Shown: piece after piece, positions 48,200-56,665 of the stretch
Layout: each line of letters starts with the position of its first letter
Numbering within the stretch: position 1 is the first letter of the stretch
Assembly (NCBI GenBank): GCA_022842165.1
Contig: JALHQC010000001.1
Span: forward strand, 124,001 to 188,000
Origin: a bacterium
GTDB lineage: Bacteria; Pseudomonadota; Alphaproteobacteria; Rhizobiales; Aestuariivirgaceae
Reading direction: 5' to 3'
Length of the DNA: 64,000 nt
Notes under the pieces: model-generated
Seen by the model: the letters and a program-made list of their open reading frames with translations, nothing else
What the model was told of the DNA's origin: nothing
Database searches by the model: none
Position numbers and translations under genes: made by a program

Positions 48200-48924
48200 T
48201 GCTTCCGCATCTTGGCCGGGGGCGTATTCGGTGGCTTGTCCAGTTGCTTCACGCCATCCTTGGTTCCCAGCAGAACCCGGCCGCAGATGCCAATGAACAG
48301 GCCGTGATCGACGACGCCGGGAAGAATGTTCAGAAGGTTGGACAGCTTAACCGGATCAGGAATCCAGCCGATCGCCGCATCAACGATGATGTTGCCGGCA
48401 TCGGTCTGGAAAGGTTTGCCGTCCTTCACGCGAACCGTCAGCTTGGCTGCGAGATTGCAGGACTTGAGGGCATTCTCGATCTTCCAGGCGGTGGCCTTGA
48501 AACCGAAGGGCACCACTTCGATGGGCAGCGGAAACTTGCCGAGCCGCGTGACCTTCTTCGACTCGTCCGCAATCACGAACATGTAGCGCGACGACGATGC
48601 GACGATCTTCTCCATCAGCAGCGCGCCGCCGCCGCCTTTGATCAAGTTGAAGTTGCCGTCGAACTCGTCGGCGCCGTCAACGGTAAGGTCGAGGCGCGGA
48701 AACTCCTCCAGCGTGATGAGCGTGATGCCGTTGTTCTTGGCACGGTCATAGCTTGCGCGAGACGTCGGTACGGCCTTGACGTCGAAGCCTTCCCGCACCT
48801 TGGCGCCCAAGAGATCGATGAAATAATTGGCGGTGGAACCCGTGCCGAGGCCGATCTTCATTCCCGGTCGCACGAGATCGACGGCAGCTTGCGCCGCCGC
48901 CTTCTTCTGTTCTTCAGTGTTCAC
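48196..48924 (-). CDS. rpiA: Ribose-5-phosphate isomerase A
   Basis: A 242-residue enzyme interconverting ribose 5-phosphate and ribulose 5-phosphate. Seen are MKIGLGTGSTANYFIDLLG, LTVDGADEFDGNFNLIKGGGGALLMEKIVA (catalytic Asp and Glu) and ADESKKVTRLGKFPLPIEVVPF. It is slightly longer than E. coli RpiA (219), with an extra C-terminal tail. It overlaps gabD (48921) and gor (48199) by 4 bases each, so all three are translationally coupled. Confidence 0.94.
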   Translation of the reverse strand: MNTEEQKKAAAQAAVDLVRPGMKIGLGTGSTANYFIDLLGAKVREGFDVKAVPTSRASYDRAKNNGITLITLEEFPRLDLTVDGADEFDGNFNLIKGGGGALLMEKIVASSSRYMFVIADESKKVTRLGKFPLPIEVVPFGFKATAWKIENALKSCNLAAKLTVRVKDGKPFQTDAGNIIVDAAIGWIPDPVKLSNLLNILPGVVDHGLFIGICGRVLLGTKDGVKQLDKPPNTPPAKMRKQ

Positions 48925-50396
48925 TTTCCGAGCCCGCCCATCAGCATGTATTTCATTTCCAGATATTCCTCGACACCATGGTGCGAGCCTTCGCGGCCGA
49001 GGCCTGACTCCTTCACGCCGCCGAAAGGTGCTTCCGCCGTCGAGATGATGCCCTCGTTGATGCCGACCATGCCATATTCGAGGCCTTCCGCCACGCGCCA
49101 GACGCGGCCGATGTCACGCGAGTAGAAATAGCAGGCGAGGCCGAACTCGGTGTTGTTGGCCATTTCGATCGCCTCTTCCTCGGTCTTGAAGCGGAACAGC
49201 GGTGCAACCGGGCCGAAGGTTTCCTCGCGCGCCACCGCCATGTCGGAGGTCACGTCGCGGATCAAGGTCGGCTCGAAGAAATTGCCGCCCAGCGACTTGC
49301 CGCCGACGACGACCTTGCCGCCCTTCTTCACCGCATCGTCGATATGTTCCTGCACCTTGGCGATCGCCGCCTTGTTGATCAAAGGGCCGGTGGTGACGCC
49401 GTTTTCGGTGCCGTCGCCCACCTTCAGCTTCTTGACGGCTTCCGCCAGCTTGTCGGCAAAGGCGTCATAGACGCCCTCCTGCACGAGAATGCGGTTGGCG
49501 CAGACGCAGGTCTGCCCGGCGTTCCGGTATTTCGACATCATGGCGCCCTGCACGGCGGCGTCCAAGTCGGCATCGTCGAACACGATGAAGGGCGCATTGC
49601 CGCCCAGTTCCAGGCCCACCTTCTTGATGGTCGGCGCGCATTGCGCCATCAGCACGCGGCCGACTTCGGTCGAGCCCGTAAACGTCAGTGCGCGGACGAT
49701 AGGGTTCGACGTCATCTCGGCACCGATCTCGCGGGAAACGCCGGTGAGGATCGAGAACAGCCCGGCGGGGAAACCGGCGCGCTCACCAAGCTCGGCCAGG
49801 GCGAGTGCCGACAGCGGCGTCTCATTGGCCGGCTTGCACACGAAGGCGCAGCCGGCGGCCAGTGCCGGGCCTGCCTTGCGGGTGATCATGGCATTGGGGA
49901 AGTTCCACGGGGTGATCGCCGCCACCACGCCGACCGGCTGCTTGATCACCACCATGCGGCCGTTGGGCCAGGGCGAGGGGATCGTCTCGCCATAGATGCG
50001 TTTTCCTTCCTCGGCGAAGAATTCGATGAAGCTCGCGCCATAGGCCACCTCGCCGCGCGATTCGGCGAGGGGCTTGCCCTGCTCCGCCGTCATGATCTGG
50101 GCCAGGTCTTCCTGATTCTCCATCATCAGGTTGAACCACTTGCGCAGCACCGCCGCACGGTCCTTGGCGGTGCGCCTGGCCCATTCCTTCTGGGCGCGCT
50201 GGGCCGCCACAATCGCCGTCTTCGTCTCGGCGGCGCCAAGCTTCGGCACGCTGCCGATGACGCTTTCGTCAACCGGGTTCGTCACGTCGATCGTCGCAGC
50301 GCCGCCCACCCATTTCCCGTCGATGTAGCATTTGTCCTTGAGCAGCGACTTGTCCTTGAGTATGTCGCGCAGGGCCTGGGTCTTCCGGATGTCCAT
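48921..50396 (-). CDS. gabD: NAD(P)-dependent succinate-semialdehyde dehydrogenase
   Basis: A 491-residue aldehyde dehydrogenase. TPWNFPNAMITRKAGPALAAGCAFVCKPANETP, FTGSTEVGRVL (coenzyme loop), LELGGNAPFIVFDDAD (catalytic Glu) and NAGQTCVCANRILVQ (catalytic Cys, with a second Cys two residues later as usual in GabD) are visible. It converts succinate semialdehyde to succinate, ending GABA breakdown. GGGAGAG precedes the ATG at 50396. It heads the coupled gabD-rpiA-gor operon. Confidence 0.9.
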   Translation of the reverse strand: MDIRKTQALRDILKDKSLLKDKCYIDGKWVGGAATIDVTNPVDESVIGSVPKLGAAETKTAIVAAQRAQKEWARRTAKDRAAVLRKWFNLMMENQEDLAQIMTAEQGKPLAESRGEVAYGASFIEFFAEEGKRIYGETIPSPWPNGRMVVIKQPVGVVAAITPWNFPNAMITRKAGPALAAGCAFVCKPANETPLSALALAELGERAGFPAGLFSILTGVSREIGAEMTSNPIVRALTFTGSTEVGRVLMAQCAPTIKKVGLELGGNAPFIVFDDADLDAAVQGAMMSKYRNAGQTCVCANRILVQEGVYDAFADKLAEAVKKLKVGDGTENGVTTGPLINKAAIAKVQEHIDDAVKKGGKVVVGGKSLGGNFFEPTLIRDVTSDMAVAREETFGPVAPLFRFKTEEEAIEMANNTEFGLACYFYSRDIGRVWRVAEGLEYGMVGINEGIISTAEAPFGGVKESGLGREGSHHGVEEYLEMKYMLMGGLGK

Positions 50397-50476
50397 CTGA
50401 GCTCTCCCGTTTCGGTTGGCGGGCTTCTAGCATAGGGCGTTCGCTCTCACCAACACACCAGATTTGCGGAGGTTGC

Positions 50477-51151
50477 ATGCCAGATCGCGCCGTCATTTTC
50501 GACCTCGATGGAACCCTGGTCGATACCGCGCCGGACCTGATGCGCGCTACCAACCACGTGCTGAACTTGAGCGGCCGCCGCCCGATCTCGATGGACGAGG
50601 TGCGGGTTTTCGTCGGCCACGGGGCACGCGCCCTCCTCACCCGCGGCTTTGCCGCCACCGGCGGATTGCCCGAGAACTACGACGTCGAGCCCGACTACGC
50701 GCGCTTCGTCGACTTCTATTCGCAGAACATCGCGGGCGGCAGCGAAGTCTTCCCCGGCCTCATCAAACTGCTGGACCGGCTGAAAGCCGACGGCTTCGCG
50801 CTCGGCGTCTGCACCAACAAGCTCGAAGGCCTTTCCGTCCAGCTTCTGGCCGCGCTGAACTTGTCGCAGTATTTCGGCTCGGTCATCGGCCCCGATACGC
50901 TCGGCATCGCCAAGCCCGATCCGCGGCCCTTCCAAGAAGCGGTGAAGCGCTTGGGCCTCACCTCTCCCCGCGCCATCATGGTGGGAGACAGCGAGACGGA
51001 CATCCTCACCGCGCGGAACGCCGGCGTCCCGGTGATCGGCGTTCCCTTCGGCTATACGCCAAGGCCTGTCGCGGAATATGGGCCGGATCGGATGATCGCC
51101 CATTTCGACGAGGCCTATGAGGCCATTCAGGATCTGTTCGCCGCGGTCTGA
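50477..51151 (+). CDS. gph: HAD-family phosphoglycolate phosphatase
   Basis: A 224-residue phosphatase with HAD motifs: nucleophile VIFDLDGTLVDTAPDL (Asp at residues 9 and 11), motif II Thr in LGVCTNKLEG, and motif IV IMVGDSETDILTARNAG. The PDLMRATNHVL and KPDPRPFQEAVKRLGL segments fit Gph, which removes 2-phosphoglycolate. GGAGG lies four bases before the ATG. Its 3' end overlaps the convergent esterase gene by 25 bases. Confidence 0.88.
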   Translation: MPDRAVIFDLDGTLVDTAPDLMRATNHVLNLSGRRPISMDEVRVFVGHGARALLTRGFAATGGLPENYDVEPDYARFVDFYSQNIAGGSEVFPGLIKLLDRLKADGFALGVCTNKLEGLSVQLLAALNLSQYFGSVIGPDTLGIAKPDPRPFQEAVKRLGLTSPRAIMVGDSETDILTARNAGVPVIGVPFGYTPRPVAEYGPDRMIAHFDEAYEAIQDLFAAV

Positions 51152-52011
51152 AGGCTTTCGAAAAACGTACCGATATCCTCCAGCACTGGCGCCCGCCAGC
51201 GCAGGGGGCGGGACAGCGCCAGCAGGATCGCGGCATGGCTGATCCCCTCGTACTCGATCAGCCTGTGCGGCACGCCGGCTTCTGCGAGCCGTGCCGCCAG
51301 CCGCCGCGAATTGCGCGGAAAGACGGTCGTGTCGCTGTCACCCGTCAGCAGCAGGAAGGGCGGCGCATCCCCGGTCACCACATTTACAGGCTGCGTCATC
51401 GGAAGATCGTTCCACTGGCCGAAAGCGGCGATGGCGGATGGATCGTCCAGCGGCAGGAAATCGAAGGGCCCCGCCAGCGCCGCCACGCCCGCCACCACGT
51501 CCTGCTGCAATCCGTGGGCCGCGAGATAGCGCGGGTCGAGTGCCGCCTGCGCCACATTATAGGCCCCCGCCGAATGGCCGACGAGGAACACGCGTGATCC
51601 ATCCCCGCCATGCTGCGCGGCATTGGCGGAAGCCCAGGCGATCGCCGCCGCCGTATCCTCCACAAAGCCCGGAAAGCGCGTTTCGGGCACCAGCCGATAG
51701 TCGAACACGATGGTGAGATAGCCCATCGCCGCGAAGGCCCGGCCGGCAAAATCATAGCCGGCCCGGTCGCCCGTATCCCAGGCCCCGCCATAGCAGAAGA
51801 CCAGCACAGGAAGCCCCGCGGCATCGCCGTCGGGGCGATAGACGTCGAGCCTCTGGCGCGGCTCCGGTCCATAGGCCGCGCCCTCCACGATGCGGGTCAC
51901 CCCCCGGTCGACGGGAACCAAAGCGTTGAACACACGAAGCGGTGAAAAGATCATGAGGGCTGCAACCAGGCTGAGAATGGCAGTAACCACAAGTGCAAGA
52001 AACAGTTTCAT
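51127..52011 (-). CDS. Alpha/beta hydrolase (esterase, BD-FAE-like)
   Basis: A 294-residue protein with an N-terminal membrane anchor or signal (MKLFLALVVTAILSLVAALMIF). The core holds LPVLVFCYGGAWDTGDRAGY (HGG-type oxyanion region as CYGGAW), FLVGHSAGAYNVAQAAL (nucleophile Ser in G-H-S-A-G) and a late EGISHAAILLAL (His). The pattern resembles bacterial esterases of the carboxylesterase/feruloyl type. The location is probably envelope. GGAGAGGC precedes the start. It overlaps the 3' end of gph by 25 bases. Confidence 0.84.
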   Translation of the reverse strand: MKLFLALVVTAILSLVAALMIFSPLRVFNALVPVDRGVTRIVEGAAYGPEPRQRLDVYRPDGDAAGLPVLVFCYGGAWDTGDRAGYDFAGRAFAAMGYLTIVFDYRLVPETRFPGFVEDTAAAIAWASANAAQHGGDGSRVFLVGHSAGAYNVAQAALDPRYLAAHGLQQDVVAGVAALAGPFDFLPLDDPSAIAAFGQWNDLPMTQPVNVVTGDAPPFLLLTGDSDTTVFPRNSRRLAARLAEAGVPHRLIEYEGISHAAILLALSRPLRWRAPVLEDIGTFFESLQTAANRS

Positions 52012-52123
52012 GCCTCTCCTTACGCCGGAACCCGCCGGACAGATGCCTCGATCGCGGCAGGCCCGACACTCGTTCTTGACTTGGCCTTGGCCTTCCGCCT
52101 ATACCCCCGCTCACCTTGGCAAA

Positions 52124-52198
52124 GGGTGCGTAGCTCAGCGGTAGAGCACACCGTTCACATCGGTGGGGTCACAGGTTCGATCCCTGTCGCGCCCACCA
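52124..52198 (+). tRNA. tRNA-Val (anticodon CAC)
   Basis: The cloverleaf is complete: acceptor GGGTGCG/CGCGCCC (with one T-G pair), D-arm GCTCAGCGGTAGAGC, anticodon stem CACCG/CGGTG with loop TTCACAT (anticodon CAC, reading GTG valine codons), variable GGGTC, T-arm ACAGGTTCGATCCCTGT, and an encoded ACCA end. It is transcribed forward between the esterase and TadG genes. A GCGGCC/GGCCGC hairpin some 35-60 bases downstream could help end it. Confidence 0.96.
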
Positions 52199-52276
52199 TC
52201 GCCCAGGCACCCCCACAAAATCAAATCTCATCGCGGCCTCCTCCGGGCCGGCCGCCACGCATGCGCGCAACTTGAC

Positions 52277-52293
52277 TAAACCCTTAGGGTTTA
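52277..52293. promoter_or_regulatory. 17-bp palindrome upstream of tadG
   Basis: TAAACCCTTAGGGTTTA is a perfect palindrome (8-bp arms around a central T). It overlaps the last base of a TTGACT-like -35 element (52272-52277) and lies 77 bases before the TadG start. It could be an operator or part of the promoter. The next 40 bases are AT-rich and contain two TTAA elements six bases apart. Confidence 0.45.
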
Positions 52294-52370
52294 TCGCGAG
52301 GTTTGCGTAATACCCATAACTTAAATTGGCTTAACCAGACGCATAAAAATTCACGCGGAGCGTTAAGCCC

Positions 52371-53720
52371 ATGCAAAACTTTGCAGCGAATACCCGTGCG
52401 TGCTTTATCCGCCTCCGTCGCGCCGAGGATGGCAACATCACAGTGATGATGACGCTGGCGATGATCGCCGCCACGGTGCTTTGCGGGTCCGCTGTCGACT
52501 ATGGCCGCCTGACCATGGCCCGCACCGAACTTGCCGCGGCCGTCGATGCCGCGGCACTGCACGCCGGAACCTCCAGCGTCACCGACGTCACGCGGCTGAA
52601 TGCCATGACGCGCGACATGGTGGAGAAGAACTTCTCGCAGGATGCCTATGGCGAGATCGTCGACTTCTCCTTGACCAGCACCGCAACCGAAATCGACCTT
52701 CTGGTTACCGCGCGGTTTGAGACCAGCTTCATGCAGCTTGCCGGAATCGAAAGCTTCGACCTGCCGGTGGCCGCCGAAGTCATCAGGTCGGGCAACAATC
52801 TCGAGGTTTCGCTCGTGCTCGATACGACGGGCTCGATGAAGGGCACCAAGCTGCAGTCGCTCAAGACAGCGGCAACTGAATTCGTCAACACGGTGGTATG
52901 GCCAAACCAGTCGCAGTTTTATTCGAAGGTGGCGCTGGTGCCCTATTCGATGGGTGTCAATCTCGGCAGCCAGGCGGCCAGCGCGCGCGGCACCGCGGTG
53001 GCAGGAACCTGCACGGCGCCCGGATGCCAGAGCTACCGGTTCCGCAATGCGCGTGGTGTGAACCGCACATTTGCGATCAGCACCTGCGTCAGCGAGCGCA
53101 CGGGCACGCATGCCTTCAGCGATGCTGCGCCGTCATCGGCACCGGTGGGGCGCAACTATGCGAGCACCAATAACCCCTGCCCCGGATCGGCCCTCATACC
53201 GCTCACGGCGGACAAGCAGACCCTGATCGATGCCATTGACGATCTTGAAGCAGTAGGCTCCACCGCTGGCCAGACCGGCATTGCCTGGGGCTGGTATGCT
53301 CTTTCGCGCGACTTCGGCATGTGGTCGGGCAGCAGCCGGCCGGCAGCCTATGGCGCCGAAAAAGTGAACAAGATCGCCGTCATCATGACGGATGGTCAAT
53401 TCAACACCAGCTACTGCAATGGCGTGATTGCCAGGGATTCGGGTAGTGGCAGCGGCTCCGCAGACGACAAGATCGACTGCAATGCCACGAACGGCAGCGC
53501 TACCAATCAGGCTCGCCAGCTTTGCACCGCGATGAAGAACAGGAACATCGAAGTCTTCACCATCGGATTCGATATCGCGGATGACGAAGCCGCCATCGCC
53601 ATCATGACCGATTGCGCCACCAGCGCGAGACATGCCTATCTTGCCGCCTCGACCAGCGAACTACAGGCAGCCTTCCGCGAAATTGGCCGGCGCCTGACCC
53701 AGCTGCGGATCTCGAAGTGA
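52371..53720 (+). CDS. TadG-type pilus-assembly protein with von Willebrand A domain
   Basis: A 449-residue protein. The N-terminal TadE/TadG-like membrane segment is EDGNITVMMTLAMIAATVLCGSAVDYGRL (residues about 20-48). A vWA domain begins at EVSLVLDTTGSMKGTKLQSLKTAATEFVN (metal-site variant D-x-T-G-S), with the later KIAVIMTDGQFNTSYC. Several Cys pairs suggest disulfides outside the membrane. Such proteins accompany Flp/Tad pilus loci; no other tad genes are in this window, so it may be an orphan. GGAG precedes the ATG by ten bases. Confidence 0.85.
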   Translation: MQNFAANTRACFIRLRRAEDGNITVMMTLAMIAATVLCGSAVDYGRLTMARTELAAAVDAAALHAGTSSVTDVTRLNAMTRDMVEKNFSQDAYGEIVDFSLTSTATEIDLLVTARFETSFMQLAGIESFDLPVAAEVIRSGNNLEVSLVLDTTGSMKGTKLQSLKTAATEFVNTVVWPNQSQFYSKVALVPYSMGVNLGSQAASARGTAVAGTCTAPGCQSYRFRNARGVNRTFAISTCVSERTGTHAFSDAAPSSAPVGRNYASTNNPCPGSALIPLTADKQTLIDAIDDLEAVGSTAGQTGIAWGWYALSRDFGMWSGSSRPAAYGAEKVNKIAVIMTDGQFNTSYCNGVIARDSGSGSGSADDKIDCNATNGSATNQARQLCTAMKNRNIEVFTIGFDIADDEAAIAIMTDCATSARHAYLAASTSELQAAFREIGRRLTQLRISK

Positions 53721-53742
53721 CCGCCGGAAAACTGTCCGGCGG
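53721..53742. terminator. Hairpin after tadG
   Basis: CCGCCGGA (53721-53728), loop aaactg, TCCGGCGG (53735-53742): a perfect 8-bp stem beginning with the first base after the TadG stop. It is followed by CCACAATTCTTG, with no long T-run. It lies in the 52-base gap between convergent genes, so it probably limits read-through. Confidence 0.6.
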
Positions 53743-53772
53743 CCACAATTCTTGTGAGCTTGGAACGGCCGG

Positions 53773-54594
53773 TTACGGCATCATGTCTTCATCATCGACG
53801 ATGCTGCCGGGGCCGCTGCGCTGCTGGCCGGTGTTGTTGCAGCGGGGATCCTGGCTTGCGCCATCACAGTCGTCGCCACCGCGCCGGTTTTCGCCGTCAT
53901 CATTGCCGCGCGTCCGGTTTCTGTTGCGTTCGGTTCCGCGCTCCGTGTTGCGGTTTCTGTCACCGGCCTGATCGCCGTCACGGTTGCGATCGCGCACGCG
54001 GGTGCGGTTGTCATCATCGCCGTCATCATCGCGGTTCCGGTCACGTGCCTGGTTGCCGTCACGGTCACGGTCGCGCACGCGGTTGCGGTTGTCGTCATCG
54101 CGGTCATCGTCGCGATCCCGGTCACGCGCCTGGTTGCCGTCACGGTCACGGTCACGATCTCGGTCGCGTACGCGGTCGCGGTCACGATCACGATCGCGAT
54201 CGCGTCCGCCCCAGCGGTCCCAGTCGTCGAACCACGGGCGGTCCCTATAGTTGCGGTCCCAGTAGTTGAAGCCGAAGGTGATCACGGGCAGGCTCGTCCT
54301 GCGGCGATACTCATAGAAGGGCACGTAGCTCTGGCCATAGATGCCTTCCAGATAGTCGCTGAACACCCAGCCGCGCTGGCGCCGCCAGCTGACATCGCAC
54401 CACTCGAAGTCGGCAAGGCAGCCGTGGATATAGACTTCACGATCCTCGGGCACGGTCGTGACCACGGGATAGCGCGATCCCGGTCCGGCGCGCATGTTCA
54501 CGTCGGCGGTGGTGTTCGCCTCCTGGGCGGTGGCAAAGGTGGCGCCGGCAAAGGTGGCGGCAGCAGCAAGTGCCAAGGTCTTCAAAGTTTTCAT
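53773..54594 (-). CDS. Secreted SH3b-domain protein with Arg-Asp repeat tail
   Basis: A 273-residue protein: signal peptide MKTLKTLALAAAATFAGATFATA, then a bacterial SH3 domain (TTADVNMRAGPGSRYPVVTTVPEDREVYIHGCLADFEWCDVSWRRQRGWVFSDYL, about residues 29-83). A C-terminal region of about 150 residues follows, dominated by Arg, Asp and Asn. Its core is a 27-residue repeat (G-N-Q-A-R-D-R ... N-R-x-R-V-R-D-R-D-R-D) present about 2.7 times. SH3b domains bind peptidoglycan; the mixed-charge tail is expected to be disordered. GGAG precedes the ATG at 54594. Upstream lies a terminator-like hairpin. Confidence 0.85.
   Translation of the reverse strand: MKTLKTLALAAAATFAGATFATAQEANTTADVNMRAGPGSRYPVVTTVPEDREVYIHGCLADFEWCDVSWRRQRGWVFSDYLEGIYGQSYVPFYEYRRRTSLPVITFGFNYWDRNYRDRPWFDDWDRWGGRDRDRDRDRDRVRDRDRDRDRDGNQARDRDRDDDRDDDNRNRVRDRDRDGNQARDRNRDDDGDDDNRTRVRDRNRDGDQAGDRNRNTERGTERNRNRTRGNDDGENRRGGDDCDGASQDPRCNNTGQQRSGPGSIVDDEDMMP
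53975..54220 (-). repeat. 81-bp tandem coding repeats (Arg-Asp)
   Basis: CTGGTTGCCGTCACGG recurs at 54049 and 54130, exactly 81 bases apart, and a third degenerate copy lies near 53970. Between them the GTCATCATCG and CGCACGCGG blocks line up. The period equals 27 codons of the SH3b protein. A further GTCACGATC-type hexanucleotide array (54148-54205) encodes simple RD dipeptides. The repeats are in frame, so length changes by whole units would keep the gene open. Confidence 0.8.
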
Positions 54595-54686
54595 GTGCTC
54601 ACTCCATGGAGATGGAAAGCGTCCCACTCGCTTGAAGTCCTGTGCGCCTGAAGGGTTCCCCGCAGCAGCATCGGCGTGCCGGTCAG

Positions 54687-54729
54687 AAAAAAGCCCGCCA
54701 GATGCCTTTCGAGAGGCAACGTGGCGGGC
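54687..54729 (-). terminator. Intrinsic terminator, minus strand
   Basis: Read on the minus strand: GCCCGCCA (54729-54722), an inner stem TGCCT/AGGCA with loop, then TGGCGGGC (54700-54693) and a run of six T (54692-54687). The nested GC stem plus T-run is a textbook Rho-independent terminator. It lies about 290 bases after the amidohydrolase stop (55025) and 93 bases before the SH3b start, so it either ends the catabolic operon or attenuates a transcript into the SH3b gene. Confidence 0.75.
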
Positions 54730-55024
54730 AAGTTCTGCGAAGAAGCTGCCAGACAGCGGCCTGGCATCGGGAGAATCATAGTCTGATTTGGCCTGCCGAA
54801 ACCAGTCCGGGATGGCCTGCGGGTGGCCAAAATTGCTGTGGAAGACCTGTGGATAAGTGACCAAACGCAACAATCCGGGCGAACCCTTTGATGTCGAAAG
54901 TGTTTTGGAGTCGCCTCGCCTCACACACGGGGCACTGCGGCACCAAATGTGCCCCGGTCCGCGGTATGGCGGCGGTTGGAAGCCCAGTTGGCCTACAACC
55001 GCCGCCTGTATTTCCTGAAGGTGC
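54730..55024. other. Gap between amidohydrolase and terminator, no gene seen
   Basis: About 295 bases without a convincing open frame. It contains a TGTGGATAA (54848-54856), an isolated match to a DnaA box, which is most likely chance. The region may simply be the 3' untranslated end of the catabolic operon. Confidence 0.5.
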
Positions 55025-56659
55025 CTAGCCCGAAAATCCGCTGTCGCGGTGCACTTCCTGCCCGCCCAGCACGGTCAAAACCACATGGGTGTCGCCGATA
55101 TCATAGACGTCGCAGGTCAGGATATCGCGGTCCAGGATGATGAAGTCGGCATATTTTCCGTAAGCGAGGGAGCCGGTGTCATCACCGCGCCAGGCCGCTG
55201 CGGCGGCATTCAGCGTATAGCCCATGATGCATTCCGCGCGCGTCATGCGCTGCTCGGGCAGGAACACCGGATGATCGCCCTGCTTTCGCGGCGGCTGACG
55301 GGTGATCGCGGTTTCCATGATCTGGAACGGATTGAGCGTCGAGACGCCCCAGTCGCTCGACAGGCAGAAGGGTGCGCCGGCATCGATCAACGAGCGGAAG
55401 GCATACATCCACTTGCCGCGTTCCGCCCCGACCATCGGCAGCGCCACATCGGTGACTGATGGTTCATGCCGCGCCCACAGCGCCTGCACATTCGCCATCG
55501 CGCCCAGGTCACGGAAGCGCGGAATGTCGGCGGGGTCGATACACTGTACATGCGCCAGCTGATGCAGGCTCGGCCAGCGGCCATTGGCGTTGCGCGCGGC
55601 TTCCAGTCCATCGAGGGCCGCCCGCACCGCCAGATCGCCGATCACATGCACATGGATCTGGAAGCGCGCGGCATCGAAGGCCGTGAACAGTTCCTTGATG
55701 TGCCTCGCCTCGAACATCAGCGGCGCATTGCCGCCGATCGCGTCTGAGTAAGGATCGATCATCGCGCCGGTGCGGTTTTCCAGCACGCCATCGAGAAAGA
55801 ACTTCGCCGAATGGATGTTGAACGCCGCCGAGCGATGCTCACGGCGCAGCGCCTCAATCCGTTCCAGCGCCTCGCGCGTCGTCTCCTCGGGCTTCACCTT
55901 CGCCGTGGCGCACAACCTCACCGTCAGTTTGCCCGCATCGGCCAGCCCCTGATAGACGCGCGCATGACGCCTGCCGACGGAAGCATCGAGAACGCCGGTG
56001 AAGCCGTTGCGGTTGCACAGCGCCTGCGCAAACCTGACGCCTTCTGCATATTCAGCATCGGTTACCGGCGGCATGCGTTTCAGCGCCCAGTCGATTGCAT
56101 CCTCGTGCAGCATGCCGGTCGGATCGCCGGCCTCGTCCAGCACGAAATGGCCGTTGAAAGGGTCGGGCGTGCCGCGCTCCAGCCCCACCGCCCTGCAGGC
56201 CGCAGAGTTCAGGCAGGCATTGTGCCCGTCGGAGGCGAGGATATAGCAGGGCCGGTCCGGCACGGCCTCGTCCAGCACCTGCCGCGTCAGGTTGTGATCG
56301 GTGAAGATGCCGGTGTACCAGCCCACACCATTCACCCAATTGCCCCTATGCCGCGCGGCAAAATCCTTCAGCTCCTTTGCAAGCTCCGCAATGCTGCGTG
56401 CAGCTTCCAGATTGGCGTTGAGGCCATAGCCATGGCCGGAGTCCTGCAGGTGGATGTGCGTATCCTGAAAACCCGGCAGCACCATCCGTCCGCCGGCGTC
56501 GATCACCTTCGTGGCGCGGCTCGCGAAGCTGCGGATGTCAGCACTCGTGCCCAGCGCAATGACCCTTCCCTGCGCCACGGCCAGCGCCTCGACGCGCGGG
56601 AACATCGCATCCATGGTGAGGATGTCGCCGTTGATGACGATCAGGTCAGCCTGCGCCAT
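55025..56659 (-). CDS. Metal-dependent amidohydrolase (YtcJ / amidohydro_3 type)
   Basis: A 544-residue protein with a beta-sandwich N-terminus (LIVINGDILTMDAMFPRVEALAV) and a TIM barrel with metal ligands: PGFQDTHIHLQDSG (HxH), the carboxylate or Lys region near AKFFLDGVLENRTGAM, HVHVIGDLAVRAAL (His), LAHVQCIDP (His) and LSSDWGVSTLNPFQIM (Asp). This is the amidohydrolase-3/YtcJ group (N-substituted formamide deformylase-like). It is the last gene of the catabolic operon, six bases after the cupin. The substrate is unknown. ATG 56659 is used; TTG 56665 is open. Confidence 0.88.
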   Translation of the reverse strand: MAQADLIVINGDILTMDAMFPRVEALAVAQGRVIALGTSADIRSFASRATKVIDAGGRMVLPGFQDTHIHLQDSGHGYGLNANLEAARSIAELAKELKDFAARHRGNWVNGVGWYTGIFTDHNLTRQVLDEAVPDRPCYILASDGHNACLNSAACRAVGLERGTPDPFNGHFVLDEAGDPTGMLHEDAIDWALKRMPPVTDAEYAEGVRFAQALCNRNGFTGVLDASVGRRHARVYQGLADAGKLTVRLCATAKVKPEETTREALERIEALRREHRSAAFNIHSAKFFLDGVLENRTGAMIDPYSDAIGGNAPLMFEARHIKELFTAFDAARFQIHVHVIGDLAVRAALDGLEAARNANGRWPSLHQLAHVQCIDPADIPRFRDLGAMANVQALWARHEPSVTDVALPMVGAERGKWMYAFRSLIDAGAPFCLSSDWGVSTLNPFQIMETAITRQPPRKQGDHPVFLPEQRMTRAECIMGYTLNAAAAAWRGDDTGSLAYGKYADFIILDRDILTCDVYDIGDTHVVLTVLGGQEVHRDSGFSG

Positions 56660-56665
56660 CGCCAA

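Noticed and set aside
52124-52198. tRNA-Val as an integration site for an element
   Set aside because: No integrase gene, no duplicated tRNA end and normal genes on both sides.
52321-52334. TTAA-N6-TTAA resembling a CtrA site upstream of tadG
   Set aside because: The consensus spacing is seven, not six, and the region is simply AT-rich; too weak to annotate.
53975-54220. CRISPR-like repeated spacing
   Set aside because: The repeats are coding, in frame, with no spacers of unrelated sequence and no cas genes.
54848-54856. TGTGGATAA, an exact DnaA-box match
   Set aside because: Single site with no AT-rich region, no other boxes and no origin-linked genes; most likely chance.
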